This document shows, piece by piece, positions 33,080 to 42,496 of a stretch of 64,000 bases of DNA (position 1 is its first letter; each line of letters starts with the position of its first letter). The stretch comes from Graphilbum fragrans (taxonomy: Eukaryota > Ascomycota > Sordariomycetes > Ophiostomatales > Ophiostomataceae): the NCBI GenBank assembly GCA_001513895.1, contig LLKO01000008.1:486705-550704 (forward strand), given 5' to 3'. Below the pieces are notes generated by a model, which saw only the letters and a program-made list of their open reading frames with translations, was not told the DNA's origin and did not search any database. The position numbers and the translations under genes were made by a program.

Positions 33080-33402
33080 AGTGATATTGAGAGCGCCGCA
33101 GCTCCGGAAACAATGCAAGAAAGCTGTGGTGCAGATACAATGTTGATGTGAATGGCAGGTTCCTTCCTGTGTTTTTTCCTCTACAGCGAGCGAACTTTTT
33201 TTTTCCTCTAACCTCCCAGCATATTTAAAACTGGGTCCATAAGAAATTTACTCGGCCCGGCACAACAATCTTCCTAACGTCAGTATAAGTGGGGCAGCGC
33301 CTCCCAGCTTCCTTCCTTGTGCTCCGTACCTGCTTGTGTTAGGCAGCCCAAGCTGTAGCTTCTAGTATTTGTTTACGTATTCGTAGAGGGGCTTGTACTC
33401 GT
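33080..33402. promoter_or_regulatory. Divergent intergenic region of nop56 and chitinase
   Basis: 323 bp (476 bp if the chitinase starts at 33556). A T-rich stretch lies around 33198-33207. No exon is seen. Confidence 0.45.
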
Positions 33403-34743
33403 ATGCGCTGGCTATTAAGGATCACAGGCCTCCCACTCCTGGCACTGCTCGTCGTGCTTATATCTGTCCTCCTGTCTGGCATCGTGCATCTGCCACGAGA
33501 TCTTGCATCTTGCCTTTCGTTTCTTCCCATAACCAGCACTAGCACATCCAACACTATGGCTCCCCACCAGGGTTACCGCTCTGTTGCCTACTTCGTCAAC
33601 TGGGCCATTTATGCTCGCAATCATTTGCCGCACCATCTGCCCGCCGACAAGCTCACCCACGTTCTCTATGCCTTTGCCAATGTGCGTCCGGAGTCCGGCG
33701 AGGTCTATCTGACCGACACCTGGGCCGACACGGACATCCACTGGGACGGCGATTCGTGGAACGACGCAGGCACGAATCTCTATGGGTGTCTCAAGCAGCT
33801 GAACCTCCTGAAAAAGACCAACCGCAACCTCAAGGTCCTGCTCTCCATTGGCGGCTGGACGTACTCGGGCAACTTCAGAGTCCCAGCCAAAGACCCCGAG
33901 GGCCGCGCCACCTTTGCCAGCTCGGCCCTCCAGCTCCTCAAGGACATTGGCTTGGACGGCATCGACATCGACTGGGAGTACCCCGAAGATGCCGCCCAGG
34001 CAGCAGACTACGTCTTGCTTCTCAAAGAGTGCCGCAAGGCCCTTGACGAGTACGGCGCGTCGCTCAGCCCGCCCCACCATTTTGAGCTGACCGTGGCCTG
34101 CCCGGCAGGTCCGGACAAGATCAAAAAGCTCGACTTGGCCGGCATGGACAAGTACCTCGACTTCTGGAACCTCATGGCCTACGACTACGCCGGCTCTTGG
34201 GATGCTGCCGCAGGCCATCAGTCCAATCTCTATCCCAGCTCCGGCAATGCGACGGCCACGCCCTTCAGTACGAGCGAGGCCATCGACCTGTACGCAGCTG
34301 GCGGCGTCGTTCCGGGCAAGATCGTGCTCGGCATGCCGCTCTACGGTCGGGCCTTTGAGAACACGGAGGGTCCAGGCAAGCCATTTAACGGTGTGGGTGC
34401 CGGGACCTGGGAGCAGGGCGTCTACGACTTCAAGAAGCTGCCTCTCGAGGGCGCGATCGAGCACATCGACGAAGAAGTCGTTGGCTCCTACTGCTACGAC
34501 CCGGCCAAGCGGCTGCTGGTCACCTACGACACCGCCGACGTGGCCAAGACCAAGGCTAAGTTCATCCAGGACGAGGGGCTCGGCGGCGCCATGTGGTGGG
34601 AGAGCAGTGCCGACAAAGAGGGCAGCGAGAGTCTGATTGGCACGGTGGTGGATGCGCTGGGCGGACCCGACAGGCTGCAAAAGCTGGACAACTGTGTGTC
34701 GTACCCCCAGAGCAAGTACGACAACCTGAAGAATGGCCTCTAA
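33403..34743 (+). CDS. GH18 endochitinase (ECH42/ChiB-like)
   Basis: Predicted chitinase hydrolysing beta-1,4-linked N-acetylglucosamine. It is a single exon of 446 aa from 33403, or 395 aa from the ATG at 33556 (MAPHQGYRS). The catalytic motif DGIDIDWEYP carries the proton-donor Glu. SIGGWTYSGNF, LMAYDYAGSW, GMPLYGRAFE and GGAMWWESSADK are family A marks, and the end YPQSKYDNLKNGL corresponds to that of Trichoderma ECH42. The longer model begins with a hydrophobic segment (LLALLVVLISVLLSGIV) that could be a signal peptide or anchor. The shorter model has none, like the intracellular, autolysis-linked ChiB of Aspergillus. Which start is used decides location. Confidence 0.93.
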   Translation: MRWLLRITGLPLLALLVVLISVLLSGIVHLPRDLASCLSFLPITSTSTSNTMAPHQGYRSVAYFVNWAIYARNHLPHHLPADKLTHVLYAFANVRPESGEVYLTDTWADTDIHWDGDSWNDAGTNLYGCLKQLNLLKKTNRNLKVLLSIGGWTYSGNFRVPAKDPEGRATFASSALQLLKDIGLDGIDIDWEYPEDAAQAADYVLLLKECRKALDEYGASLSPPHHFELTVACPAGPDKIKKLDLAGMDKYLDFWNLMAYDYAGSWDAAAGHQSNLYPSSGNATATPFSTSEAIDLYAAGGVVPGKIVLGMPLYGRAFENTEGPGKPFNGVGAGTWEQGVYDFKKLPLEGAIEHIDEEVVGSYCYDPAKRLLVTYDTADVAKTKAKFIQDEGLGGAMWWESSADKEGSESLIGTVVDALGGPDRLQKLDNCVSYPQSKYDNLKNGL

Positions 34744-35106
34744 GCCAATGATGGATGAGACCACGACACGAAGCATGGAAATAAAGGGCAGCATGATATA
34801 CGAAAGAACGCAGACGTACAACGAAACAAAACACGGCATAGCACACACATCGCAGAACAGCCTCTGAGACAGGCAAGGCATACACATAGTAAAATGGCTG
34901 TGGAATAGCAGGTTCTTATGGTAGCAGAAATACAAATAGGAGAGCCACGGGCCACGCGAAGCATGTTTTAACAGTGTTCACATTGATCCATTGGGGTTAG
35001 CAAAAGTCTATGTACCCTGCCCCCCCGAGATATATCCCATTTTTAGTTCCCGTTGTGCTATCACTGTTTTCCCGCTACTCCGAAAGTTCCTCCCAAGGCG
35101 AGCCGC
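34744..35106. other. Convergent 3' region of chitinase and ubiquitin-S27a
   Basis: 363 bp, no gene seen. Confidence 0.5.
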
Positions 35107-35633
35107 TTAGTCCTTCTCGCCGAAGACGTAGGTCAGGTGGCAGCGACCGCAGTATTGGCGGTCCTGCATGGCAGCCATGAAGACACCAGCACCGCACTGA
35201 GCTGTTAGTATGTCGCAGAACAAGAGGAAAGAATCACGCATTACGTGGGAGAACTCACGGTCTCATTAGGGCACTCGCGGCGGAGACGCTCGATCTTGCC
35301 ATCGCTGTCGACCTTGTAGTACTTGAGCACGGCCAACTTGACCTTCTTGTGCTTGTGCTTGATCTTCTTGGGGGTGGTGTACACCTTCTTCTTGCGCTTC
35401 TTGGCACCGCCGCGAAGACGCAGGACCAGGTGCAGGGTGCTCTCCTTCTGGATGTTGTAGTCGGAGAGGGTGCGGCCGTCCTCCAGCTGCTTGCCCGCGA
35501 AGATCAGGCGCTGCTGGTCTGGGGGAATGCCCTCCTTGTCCTGGATCTTGGACTTGACATTGTCGATCGTGTCCGAGGACTCAACCTCGAGGGTAATGGT
35601 CTTACCCGTGAGGGTCTTGACGAAGATCTGCAT
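35107..35633 (-). CDS. ubi3: Ubiquitin-40S ribosomal protein S27a fusion
   Basis: Predicted 154-aa precursor cleaved into ubiquitin and ribosomal protein eS31. Exons (complement) are 35259-35633 and 35107-35196. Ubiquitin is residues 1-76, ending LVLRLRGG. The ribosomal part starts [21 protein letters not shown] and ends with a C4 zinc finger: C-P-N-E-T-C, then [16 protein letters not shown]. The acceptor after CTCAG at 35197 was chosen because it joins ECPNET to [10 protein letters not shown], giving the conserved zinc-ligand spacing. Length is exactly that expected. Confidence 0.97.
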
Positions 35634-35639
35634 GATTAC

Positions 35640-35849
35640 CTGCTTTGCCAGTTAGAGGGAATTCCAGTGCCAACGATTTACCACAAGCCGCCGTCTAGAG
35701 CCGCTGCGTTCTCTTGCCCTCTTTCGCCTTTTCAGGATCAAAAAGAAGCCGCGAGAACGCGGCCAGGACGGACGACCGAAAAAAAGAACATCAGGATAAA
35801 AGAAGAACTCTTTCATCAACGAGAAGATTGAGCCATCTTGGAGACATAC
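35640..35849 (-). other. 5' untranslated-region intron of the ubiquitin-S27a gene
   Basis: On the minus strand a good donor (GTATGT) at 35849, a CTAAC branch site at 35651-35655 and an acceptor CAG ending at 35640 lie just six bases before the start codon. A leader intron here is common for ubiquitin-ribosomal fusion genes. No transcript evidence is available. Confidence 0.65.
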
Positions 35850-36295
35850 CTAGCAATGCAATATTGCGTCCTGGGCAATCTTCAGATGTTCTGTTGGGTT
35901 GTGATGGAGAAGAAAAAGAAGTCTGCCAGGGCGAGGCCAGAGAAAATTGATATAGCAAAAAATTGGTGGGCCGCTACCTAGCAAAAATTGTGGTTACGGG
36001 GTTAAGGATGACACAGCAGATTCTGCGTGTTAGGGTCAGCCATGGGTGGGTCTAGGGGCTTCCACACAGCTGTTTGGCTGCAATGAGTTAGGTCACGTGT
36101 CTCTAATATCACGTGTAGTATAGGGTTGTCGAGGGCGGGCATGCCCTTTGGTTATTTGTTTGGTGGGGTGGAGGCGCCGCCCTTAGCCAAATTTACGCTC
36201 CCGTCAAAAGACTTTTTCGTCTCACTAAAAATATCACGACTCTCTCTCTCAACCAACCTCAATTGTGTCGACTCGAGAGACATCAATCGCCCAAC
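35850..36295. promoter_or_regulatory. Divergent region between ubiquitin-S27a and S26 genes
   Basis: About 450 bp between two ribosomal protein genes. It has two CACGTG-type palindromes (GTCACGTGTC near 36093 and ATCACGTGTA near 36110) and a CT-rich tract (ACTCTCTCTCTC) at 36239-36250 shortly before the S26 start. E-box-like CACGTG sites in a shared ribosomal promoter could bind a bHLH or Cbf1-like factor; that is inference. Confidence 0.5.
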
Positions 36296-37137
36296 ATGGT
36301 TAAGAAGAGAAAGAACAAGTGAGTGCATCTTCATATTCACGATGCTCGTTGCCATGCCATGCACAATGTGCTAACCTTTTCACAGCGGCCGCAACAAGAA
36401 GGGTCGCGGCCACGTCAAGCCCATCCGCTGCTCCAACTGCTCGCGATGCACGCCCAAGGACAAGGCAATCAAGCGCTTCACCATCCGCAACATGGTCGAG
36501 TCTGCTGCTATCCGTGCGTTCCAGGCGCTCCCCTCCCAAACAGGGAGAAACCCAAAGCTGGAAGAGAAAAACTAACCAGAGCAGGTGATATCTCGGATGC
36601 GTCTGTCTTCACGGACTACACCGTCCCCAAGATGTACCTCAAGCTGCAGTACTGCGTGTCTTGTGCCATTCACGGCAAGATCGTTCGGTACGTTTGTCCT
36701 CGGGAGAGACAACCATGCGCGGGCTATCCTCGGGTACCCGGCTTGGGCGGCTGAGAAGAACCTTGGCGACTCCATACCCCCTTTGTATTAAACCTCCCAG
36801 TCGGGAGCGTCTCCTGGTCATGCCGCACAGCCGCGCATTCGGCTTCGTGCTCTCCTTGGAGACGTGCAAGACCCACGGCCTGGCTCTGCCTCTTCGTCGC
36901 TCTGCGCTTGCGCGTGCTGGCCAGGAGGGGCTCTTCGAAATGCGCAAAAGGGCTTCTGGCCGTCTTTCCGCGCGGGTCGTAAACCGTCCTGTTTGAGTAC
37001 GTATCAGTGGAATGCTAACCTCGCTCGTGTACAGTGTGCGTTCGCGCGTCGGTCGCCGCAACCGTGCTCCTCCTCCGCGTGTCCGGTACAACAAGGACGG
37101 CAAGAAGGTCACCCCGACCCAGGCCAAGTCCTCATAA
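36296..37137 (+). CDS. rps26: 40S ribosomal protein S26
   Basis: Predicted 118-aa small-subunit protein eS26. Exons are 36296-36318 (23 nt), 36386-36513, 36585-36687 and 37035-37137. Conserved stretches are NKKGRGHVKPIRCSNCSRC, PKDKAIKRFTIRN, DISDASVF, KLQYCVSCAIHGKIVR and RVGRRNRAPPPRVR. The zinc-binding cysteines CSNC and CVSC are present. The third intron is 347 nt, several times longer than its neighbours; I looked for box C/D snoRNA motifs in it and found none convincing. The gene is head to head with the ubiquitin-S27a gene. Confidence 0.96.
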
Positions 37138-38044
37138 GCAGGACGCCGCCTTGCGGGCGTTGTGATGATTTTGTTGTAACAAGAGTTGGGGAACACGGAC
37201 CAAAATAAAAATGGGTTGGGTGGTTGTGCTCAGCAGCTGCGGCTTGCTAAGATGTCAAAAAGGGGGCTGGAAGGCCGCCTTGATGGCAGAAGGCGCCCAA
37301 TACACTGGCGTTTCGTGTTTCTAGTTTAAGGCTTATCCCACCCTCGAGGCAAAAAGGGTTACGACGAAAAGAATGAAAATTCCAAATCACAACGGGTCCA
37401 TTGTACAGTCTGACGTCTCGTAAACGTGCAAGTAGTGGGAGCTGCAATGCCCAGTTTCGCCGTCCATATCGCCGCGCTGAGCAGTGTCGCCGCCTATGCC
37501 ACGTTGCATCTTACAAGTCGGAACTAGTCTGAATGTCTGTTTGGCTGTGTTGGTCTTGTTATGTGGATGGTGCATCCGTCAACCAAAAAATACGGCAAGG
37601 CTTGCAGCGGACAGGTGCCTCCACATTCTGCCCGTTTTCGTCTCCGTTCGACTCCGATACGGTTGTAAGCCGAAACACAATCAGCACTGCTGTATTGGAT
37701 GCAAAGAGATAAGCAAAATACAGCACACACATGGGTGATTATGATTGACATCATGGGGGGGTCTTAGTTCATGCGGGGAAGCTTTGGGCACAGGCAAATA
37801 AGGGATGCCCGCTTTCTAAGCTTGAGCCGCTGTAAGCCGAAGACCCCCTACAGCACAACAATCGAAGGCATTCTCGGATGCAGAGGCTGTTGGATGGCCG
37901 TCACGGGGGCCGCTGGACAGGAGAGGCCGTTGCCGCGATAAAACGCCGCAGTGTGCCTCTTCGTGGTTGCCGATCGTGATATTCGCTGAAATCCTGAATT
38001 CGCTGCATTCGCTACATTCTCTGTGTATTATATATTTCTTGGCC
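37138..38044. other. Intergenic region between S26 and P450
   Basis: 907 bp with no recognisable gene, tRNA or repeat. The distal part should be the P450 promoter. Confidence 0.5.
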
Positions 38045-39898
38045 ATGGAGTTCCACGCCAGCCATCTTTTGCACTGGGGTGCTTTTCTGCTCGCCGGGGC
38101 TGTCTTTTACGTATGTGTCTAGTGATATAGAGACCTCGTCTCAGGTTCGTGATGCTAACAGTGGTTAGATTGCCGGCCTCGTTGGATACCGGCTCTTCTT
38201 CCATCCTCTTGCAGGCTATCCAGGACCCTTTTTGGCCAAGATCACTGACCTGTATATTCTGTACCATGCGTGGAAGGGGGACAAGCACATTGAGTACTGG
38301 CGGATGCACGAGAAATACGGTAAGATGGGTTCTCTGTCTTGTCTTCCATGGCAACTAACACCAAATAGGCCACGTGGTGCGGTTTGGGCCCAACAGCCTG
38401 TCGTTCAACAGCAACACGGCGCTCAAGGAGATCTACGGCTTCCGGGCCAATGTGCGCAAGTCCGACTTCTACGACGCCTTTGTGCATCCCGCACCCAACA
38501 CACACAACACCCGCGACAAGGAGCAGCACGCGCGCAAAAGACGGGTGCTGTCGCAGGCGTTTTCCGACAGCGCCATGAAGGGCATGGAGCGGTACATCCT
38601 GTCGAATGTGCGCACGTTTTGCGACGAGATCGGGCCCAAACAAGGCGAGGCTGGCAGCGCGACCAAGGGCTGGTCGGCCCCGCGGAATATGGCCGACTGG
38701 TGCAACTACCTGTCTATGGACGTGCTCGGCGATCTCTGCTTCGGCAAGGCCTTCCATCTGCTGGAGAAGCCGGACAACCGATACGCCATCGAGCTGGTGG
38801 GATCGGCCGCCCAGCGGCATATGATTGTGAGTGGCGCCTCTCCTTTCCGGCCTGCTCCTGCTCCTGCTAACGAGAAAGTGCGGCACCATGCCCATCATCG
38901 ACCGGCTCAGCCTCGACAAGGTGCTCTTCCACAAGATTGCCGCGGGGCGCAGCCGCTACATGAAGTACAGCCGGTCGCAGCTGATGGAGCGCACGGCTCT
39001 GGGCGACGAGACCGACCGCCGCGACTTTTTCTACCACCTGCTCAAGGCCCGCGATCCGGAAACGGGCAGAGGCTTCAGCACGCCGGAGCTCTGGGGGGAG
39101 TCCAATCTCCTGTGGGTTATTCGGGTTCTTCGAGTTCTTCGAGTTCATCGTGTCTCTTGCGCGTTGTTCTTGCCTTTCTAACCATACAGGATCATTGCCG
39201 GCTCCGACACCACGTCGACGGCCATGGCGGCGACTCTCTTCTACCTCGTCCGCCGCGCGAGCTCTCTGGGCCGCGCAACCGCCGAAGTGCGTGCTGCCTT
39301 TGCCTCAGTCGAGGACATCCACCAGGGCCCGCAGCTGACGTCGGCATGCCCGTATCTGCGCGCCTGCATCGACGAGGCCATGCGTCTCTCGCCTTCCGTC
39401 GGCGGTTTGTTGCCGCGCGAGGTGATGGCGGGCGGTTTCGCGGTCGACGGCCGCATGATCCCTGAGGGCACCACGATTGGCACGCCGCACTACGCCATCC
39501 ACCACAACCCGGACTACTACCCGGACGCCTTCTCCTTTATTCCAGAGCGCTGGGTCGTGGGAGCGACTGCACCAATTCCCGCGTTCGTGACGGCGGGACA
39601 GCACAAGCTGGCCGCGATGACGGAGGCCGATGTGGCGCGAGCCCAGTCTGCGTTCTGTCCGTTCAGCATTGGGCCTCGCGGATGCATTGGCAAGGGTCTG
39701 GCCTACTCTGAAATGATGACGGCTCTGGCACGGGTGCTGTTTCTGTACGATGTGCGCAAGGCCGTGGGGGTTGCCGATCCGGGAGAGGGACGCATTGGTG
39801 CCGAACATGGGCGGGAGCGGCCGGATGAGTATCAGCTGGTGGACATATTTACGAGTCTCAAGGACGGGCCGATGGTTGAGTTTCGTGCACGTGAATAG
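38045..39898 (+). CDS. Cytochrome P450 (family not assigned)
   Basis: Predicted microsomal monooxygenase of 538 aa. Exons are 38045-38110, 38169-38319, 38369-38826, 38879-39111 and 39190-39898. An N-terminal anchor (WGAFLLAGAVFYIAGLVGY) is followed by RLFFHPLAGYPGPFLAKITD. Other marks are ARKRRVLSQAFSDSAMKG (C-helix), IIAGSDTTSTAMAATL (I-helix), ExxR in DEAMRLSP, PERW, and the heme loop FCPFSIGPRGCIGKG with Cys468. Neighbours (ribosomal protein, GH5 enzyme) give no hint of the substrate. The look is that of the large fungal group of P450s often annotated as benzoate- or pisatin-type hydroxylases, but I cannot name a CYP family. Confidence 0.88.
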
Positions 39899-40669
39899 AG
39901 GTGCCCTCCGTCTACAATCTCTAGAATGTATCCTGGCAGTTAGGTTACGGCCCTCTTTGGTGGTTCTTAAGTCGACATGGAACTTGATTGACAGGATATT
40001 TACTAGAAATAACAAGATAATACAGAAGAAGAAATAATCATTGTAATATTGAAGTAGTTACTTTAGATTCTCGTACGTGGTTGAATTAGATTGATTTGAT
40101 TTGATTTGATTTATTGGAATTAAATGTTGTTCATGTTGTTAGTCGTTTTGGAACTCCAACATTTGGTACTTAAATATGAAGGAAACAAATAAATAAATAA
40201 GCAAATAAACAAATAAACTCAGACTTTACACAACCTATATCACATGCAATATACAGAGAGCATGTAGAAAAACATTCGAAGCGGAATCTCTATTTACAAC
40301 TTGCCACGAATCGGTAATACCATAAAGCAGCCGAGAATGCACCCCAGCAGACGCCGTGGCTGATTGCCCTTGATTAATTCGTGGAAAATAACGGGAACCG
40401 CTGGAGAGAGGGCAGAGAGTGCTCCCGAGGTGCCATGGCGAGCAAAAGGGGCAATTGAGCCGGGGCGGCCGGGCCACAGACGCCTGGGTAAAGAGGCAGG
40501 GCAGCAGAGAAGAGTAACATCGTGGTCGGCAGCCCCTCACGGGCAAGGAGATCAGCGGAGGGGGTCGCCTGTGAATGACACGAGCCAGTGGTCATAAATA
40601 CGGCTCGCCCGCGTCTGGATGAGATCGTGGACGTTTGAGGCACGCCTCTTTGGATACTGATTGTTGACC
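39899..40669. other. AT-rich intergenic region with short repeats
   Basis: 771 bp. A TTGAT unit repeats about four times near 40091-40112, and AAATA/AAACA-rich sequence follows at 40183-40218. No gene is seen. Confidence 0.5.
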
Positions 40670-42190
40670 ATGACGAGACTTGTGCGGGCTTTGGTCGGGC
40701 GGCTGGGCACTTGGACGGCGATATTGGTGATATTGGCGATATTGGCGATTTTGGCCGGACTGTGTTCGGCAGCACCGACAGACGGGTCCGTATCAGAAGC
40801 AGTGTCCCGGGCGGCATGGCCGGATGGTCCGTTTACGACGTCGGGCCGGTGGGTGCTCAACGCCTCGGGGCAGAATGTGACGTATGCCGGAGCCAATTGG
40901 CCTGGAGCGGCGGATGCGATGATTCCCGAGGGCCTGCAGTACCAGAGCATCGAGACGATTGTGGCCAAGATCAAGAGCGTGGGGATGAACGCGATCCGTC
41001 TGACCTATGCGATCCAGATGATCGACGAGATCTACAGCAACGGCGGCAAGGACATTACGGTGCAGGCGTCGCTGGCCAAGGCGCTGGGCGCGGCGAACGG
41101 AGCCAAGGTGTTGGCCCAGATCGTGGCCAAGAACCCGCAGTTCAGCACGGCGACGACACGATTGGAGGTGAGTGGCGCTGTCCTGTTGTCCTTTCTTGCC
41201 AGCGCCTTGGAGTGAAGGCTGCTTCCTTGTTTGCCTTTCTCCCTCCTCTTCTTCCCGTTCCCTCTTCTGCACGCCCCCTCTTCTTCATGTTCCCTCTTCT
41301 TCATGTTCTTTCTTCTGCACGTCCCCTCTTCTCACGTTTACTTTCTCCTCACACTCTACTAGGTCTTCGATGCTGTCGCCGCCGAATGCGCCAAGCAGCA
41401 CATCTACGTGCACCTCGACAACCACATCTCCAAGGCCGAGTGGTGCTGCTCGACTACCGACGGCAACGCGTGGTGGGGCGACACCTACTTCTCCGTTGCT
41501 AACTGGACGCGCGGGCTGAGCTACATGGCCAACCACGGCAAAGCATGGCCCAACCTGATGTCCATGGCGCTGCGCAACGAGCCGCGCGAGCCGAGCGGCA
41601 ACGCAGCGGCCGAGGCGACGTACAACTGGCAGGGCTGGTACGGGTTCGTCAAGCCGGGCGTGGCGGCGATCCACGGGGCCAACGCGGACGTGCTGATTTT
41701 CTTGTCGGGCCTCTCGTTTGACACGTATTTGACGCCGGTGGTCCGGGGCACGGCGTTGACGCCCGGGAGCGCGACGTTCCAGACGGCCGACTTTGCGGGC
41801 ACGGCAGCGCAGAAGCTGGTGCTCGAGCTGCACAACTACCAGAACAGCGCCACAAGCTGCAGCAGCCTGCAGAGCACGCTGAACGGCGACGGGTTCGAGG
41901 CCATGCAGGCCGGGGCCGCGCGGCCGTACCCGGTGATGATGACGGAGTTCGGGTTCCAGATGGACGCGACGACGTACAAGGGCGTGTACGCGAGCTGCCT
42001 GGCCAGCTTCCTGCCGAGCCTCAAGGCCGGGTGGATGATCTGGGTGCTGGCGGGCAGCTACTACATCCGGTCGGGCACACAGGACTCCGAGGAGACCTGG
42101 GGGCTGCTGAACCACAACTGGAGCGACTGGCGCAGCCCGGACTATGTCAAGAGCCAACTGGTGCCGATGGTCCAGGCGACGCTTGGGTAG
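40670..42190 (+). CDS. Secreted glycoside hydrolase, GH5 family
   Basis: Predicted 441-aa beta-glycanase. Exons are 40670-41167 and 41363-42190. A hydrophobic signal peptide (ILVILAILAILAGLCSAAP) is followed by the (beta/alpha)8 domain. VTYAGANWPG starts strand 1, SVGMNAIRLTY marks strand 2, and HLDNHISKAEWCC marks strand 3. The acid/base Glu lies in ALRNEPREP, HNYQ follows, and the nucleophile Glu lies in MMTEFGFQMD. Trp in GWMIWVLAGSYY closes the site. The subfamily, and thus whether the substrate is cellulose, mannan, a glucan or a glycolipid, cannot be read here. The intron is 195 nt and made largely of pyrimidine-rich near-repeats. Confidence 0.88.
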
Positions 42191-42496
42191 GGCAGATGCG
42201 GACGGCGTATGTAGACGTGTAGAGTGTAGATGCGCAGGCCGAAAAGGCGTGTCTTCGAGTGAATATGGGGTAAATGAAGCTATTGGAGACGTTTTCGGCA
42301 CTGGTGATAGGCGCTAGTGACAGACCCACTTTTACGCGTCCATGCCCAGCTCGGATTTTGTCGCAGCTTCATTTGTCGTCGGCGGCCAGCGAAAGCCAGA
42401 AGAACAGACGTTGCTGGTCGTTGCTGCGCACAAGGCCCATCCTTCCACCACGACCCTTGCCTGCGCCTCGCGACATGCGCGCGCCAGGCCATCACT

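Noticed and set aside
33415..34935. A 506-aa minus-strand frame opposite the chitinase
   Set aside because: Antisense of a GC-rich GH18 gene with clear catalytic motifs on the + strand; the antisense product has no recognisable domain.
41285..42301. A 338-aa minus-strand frame opposite the GH5 enzyme
   Set aside because: No domain features, while the + strand has catalytic Glu motifs and a signal peptide.
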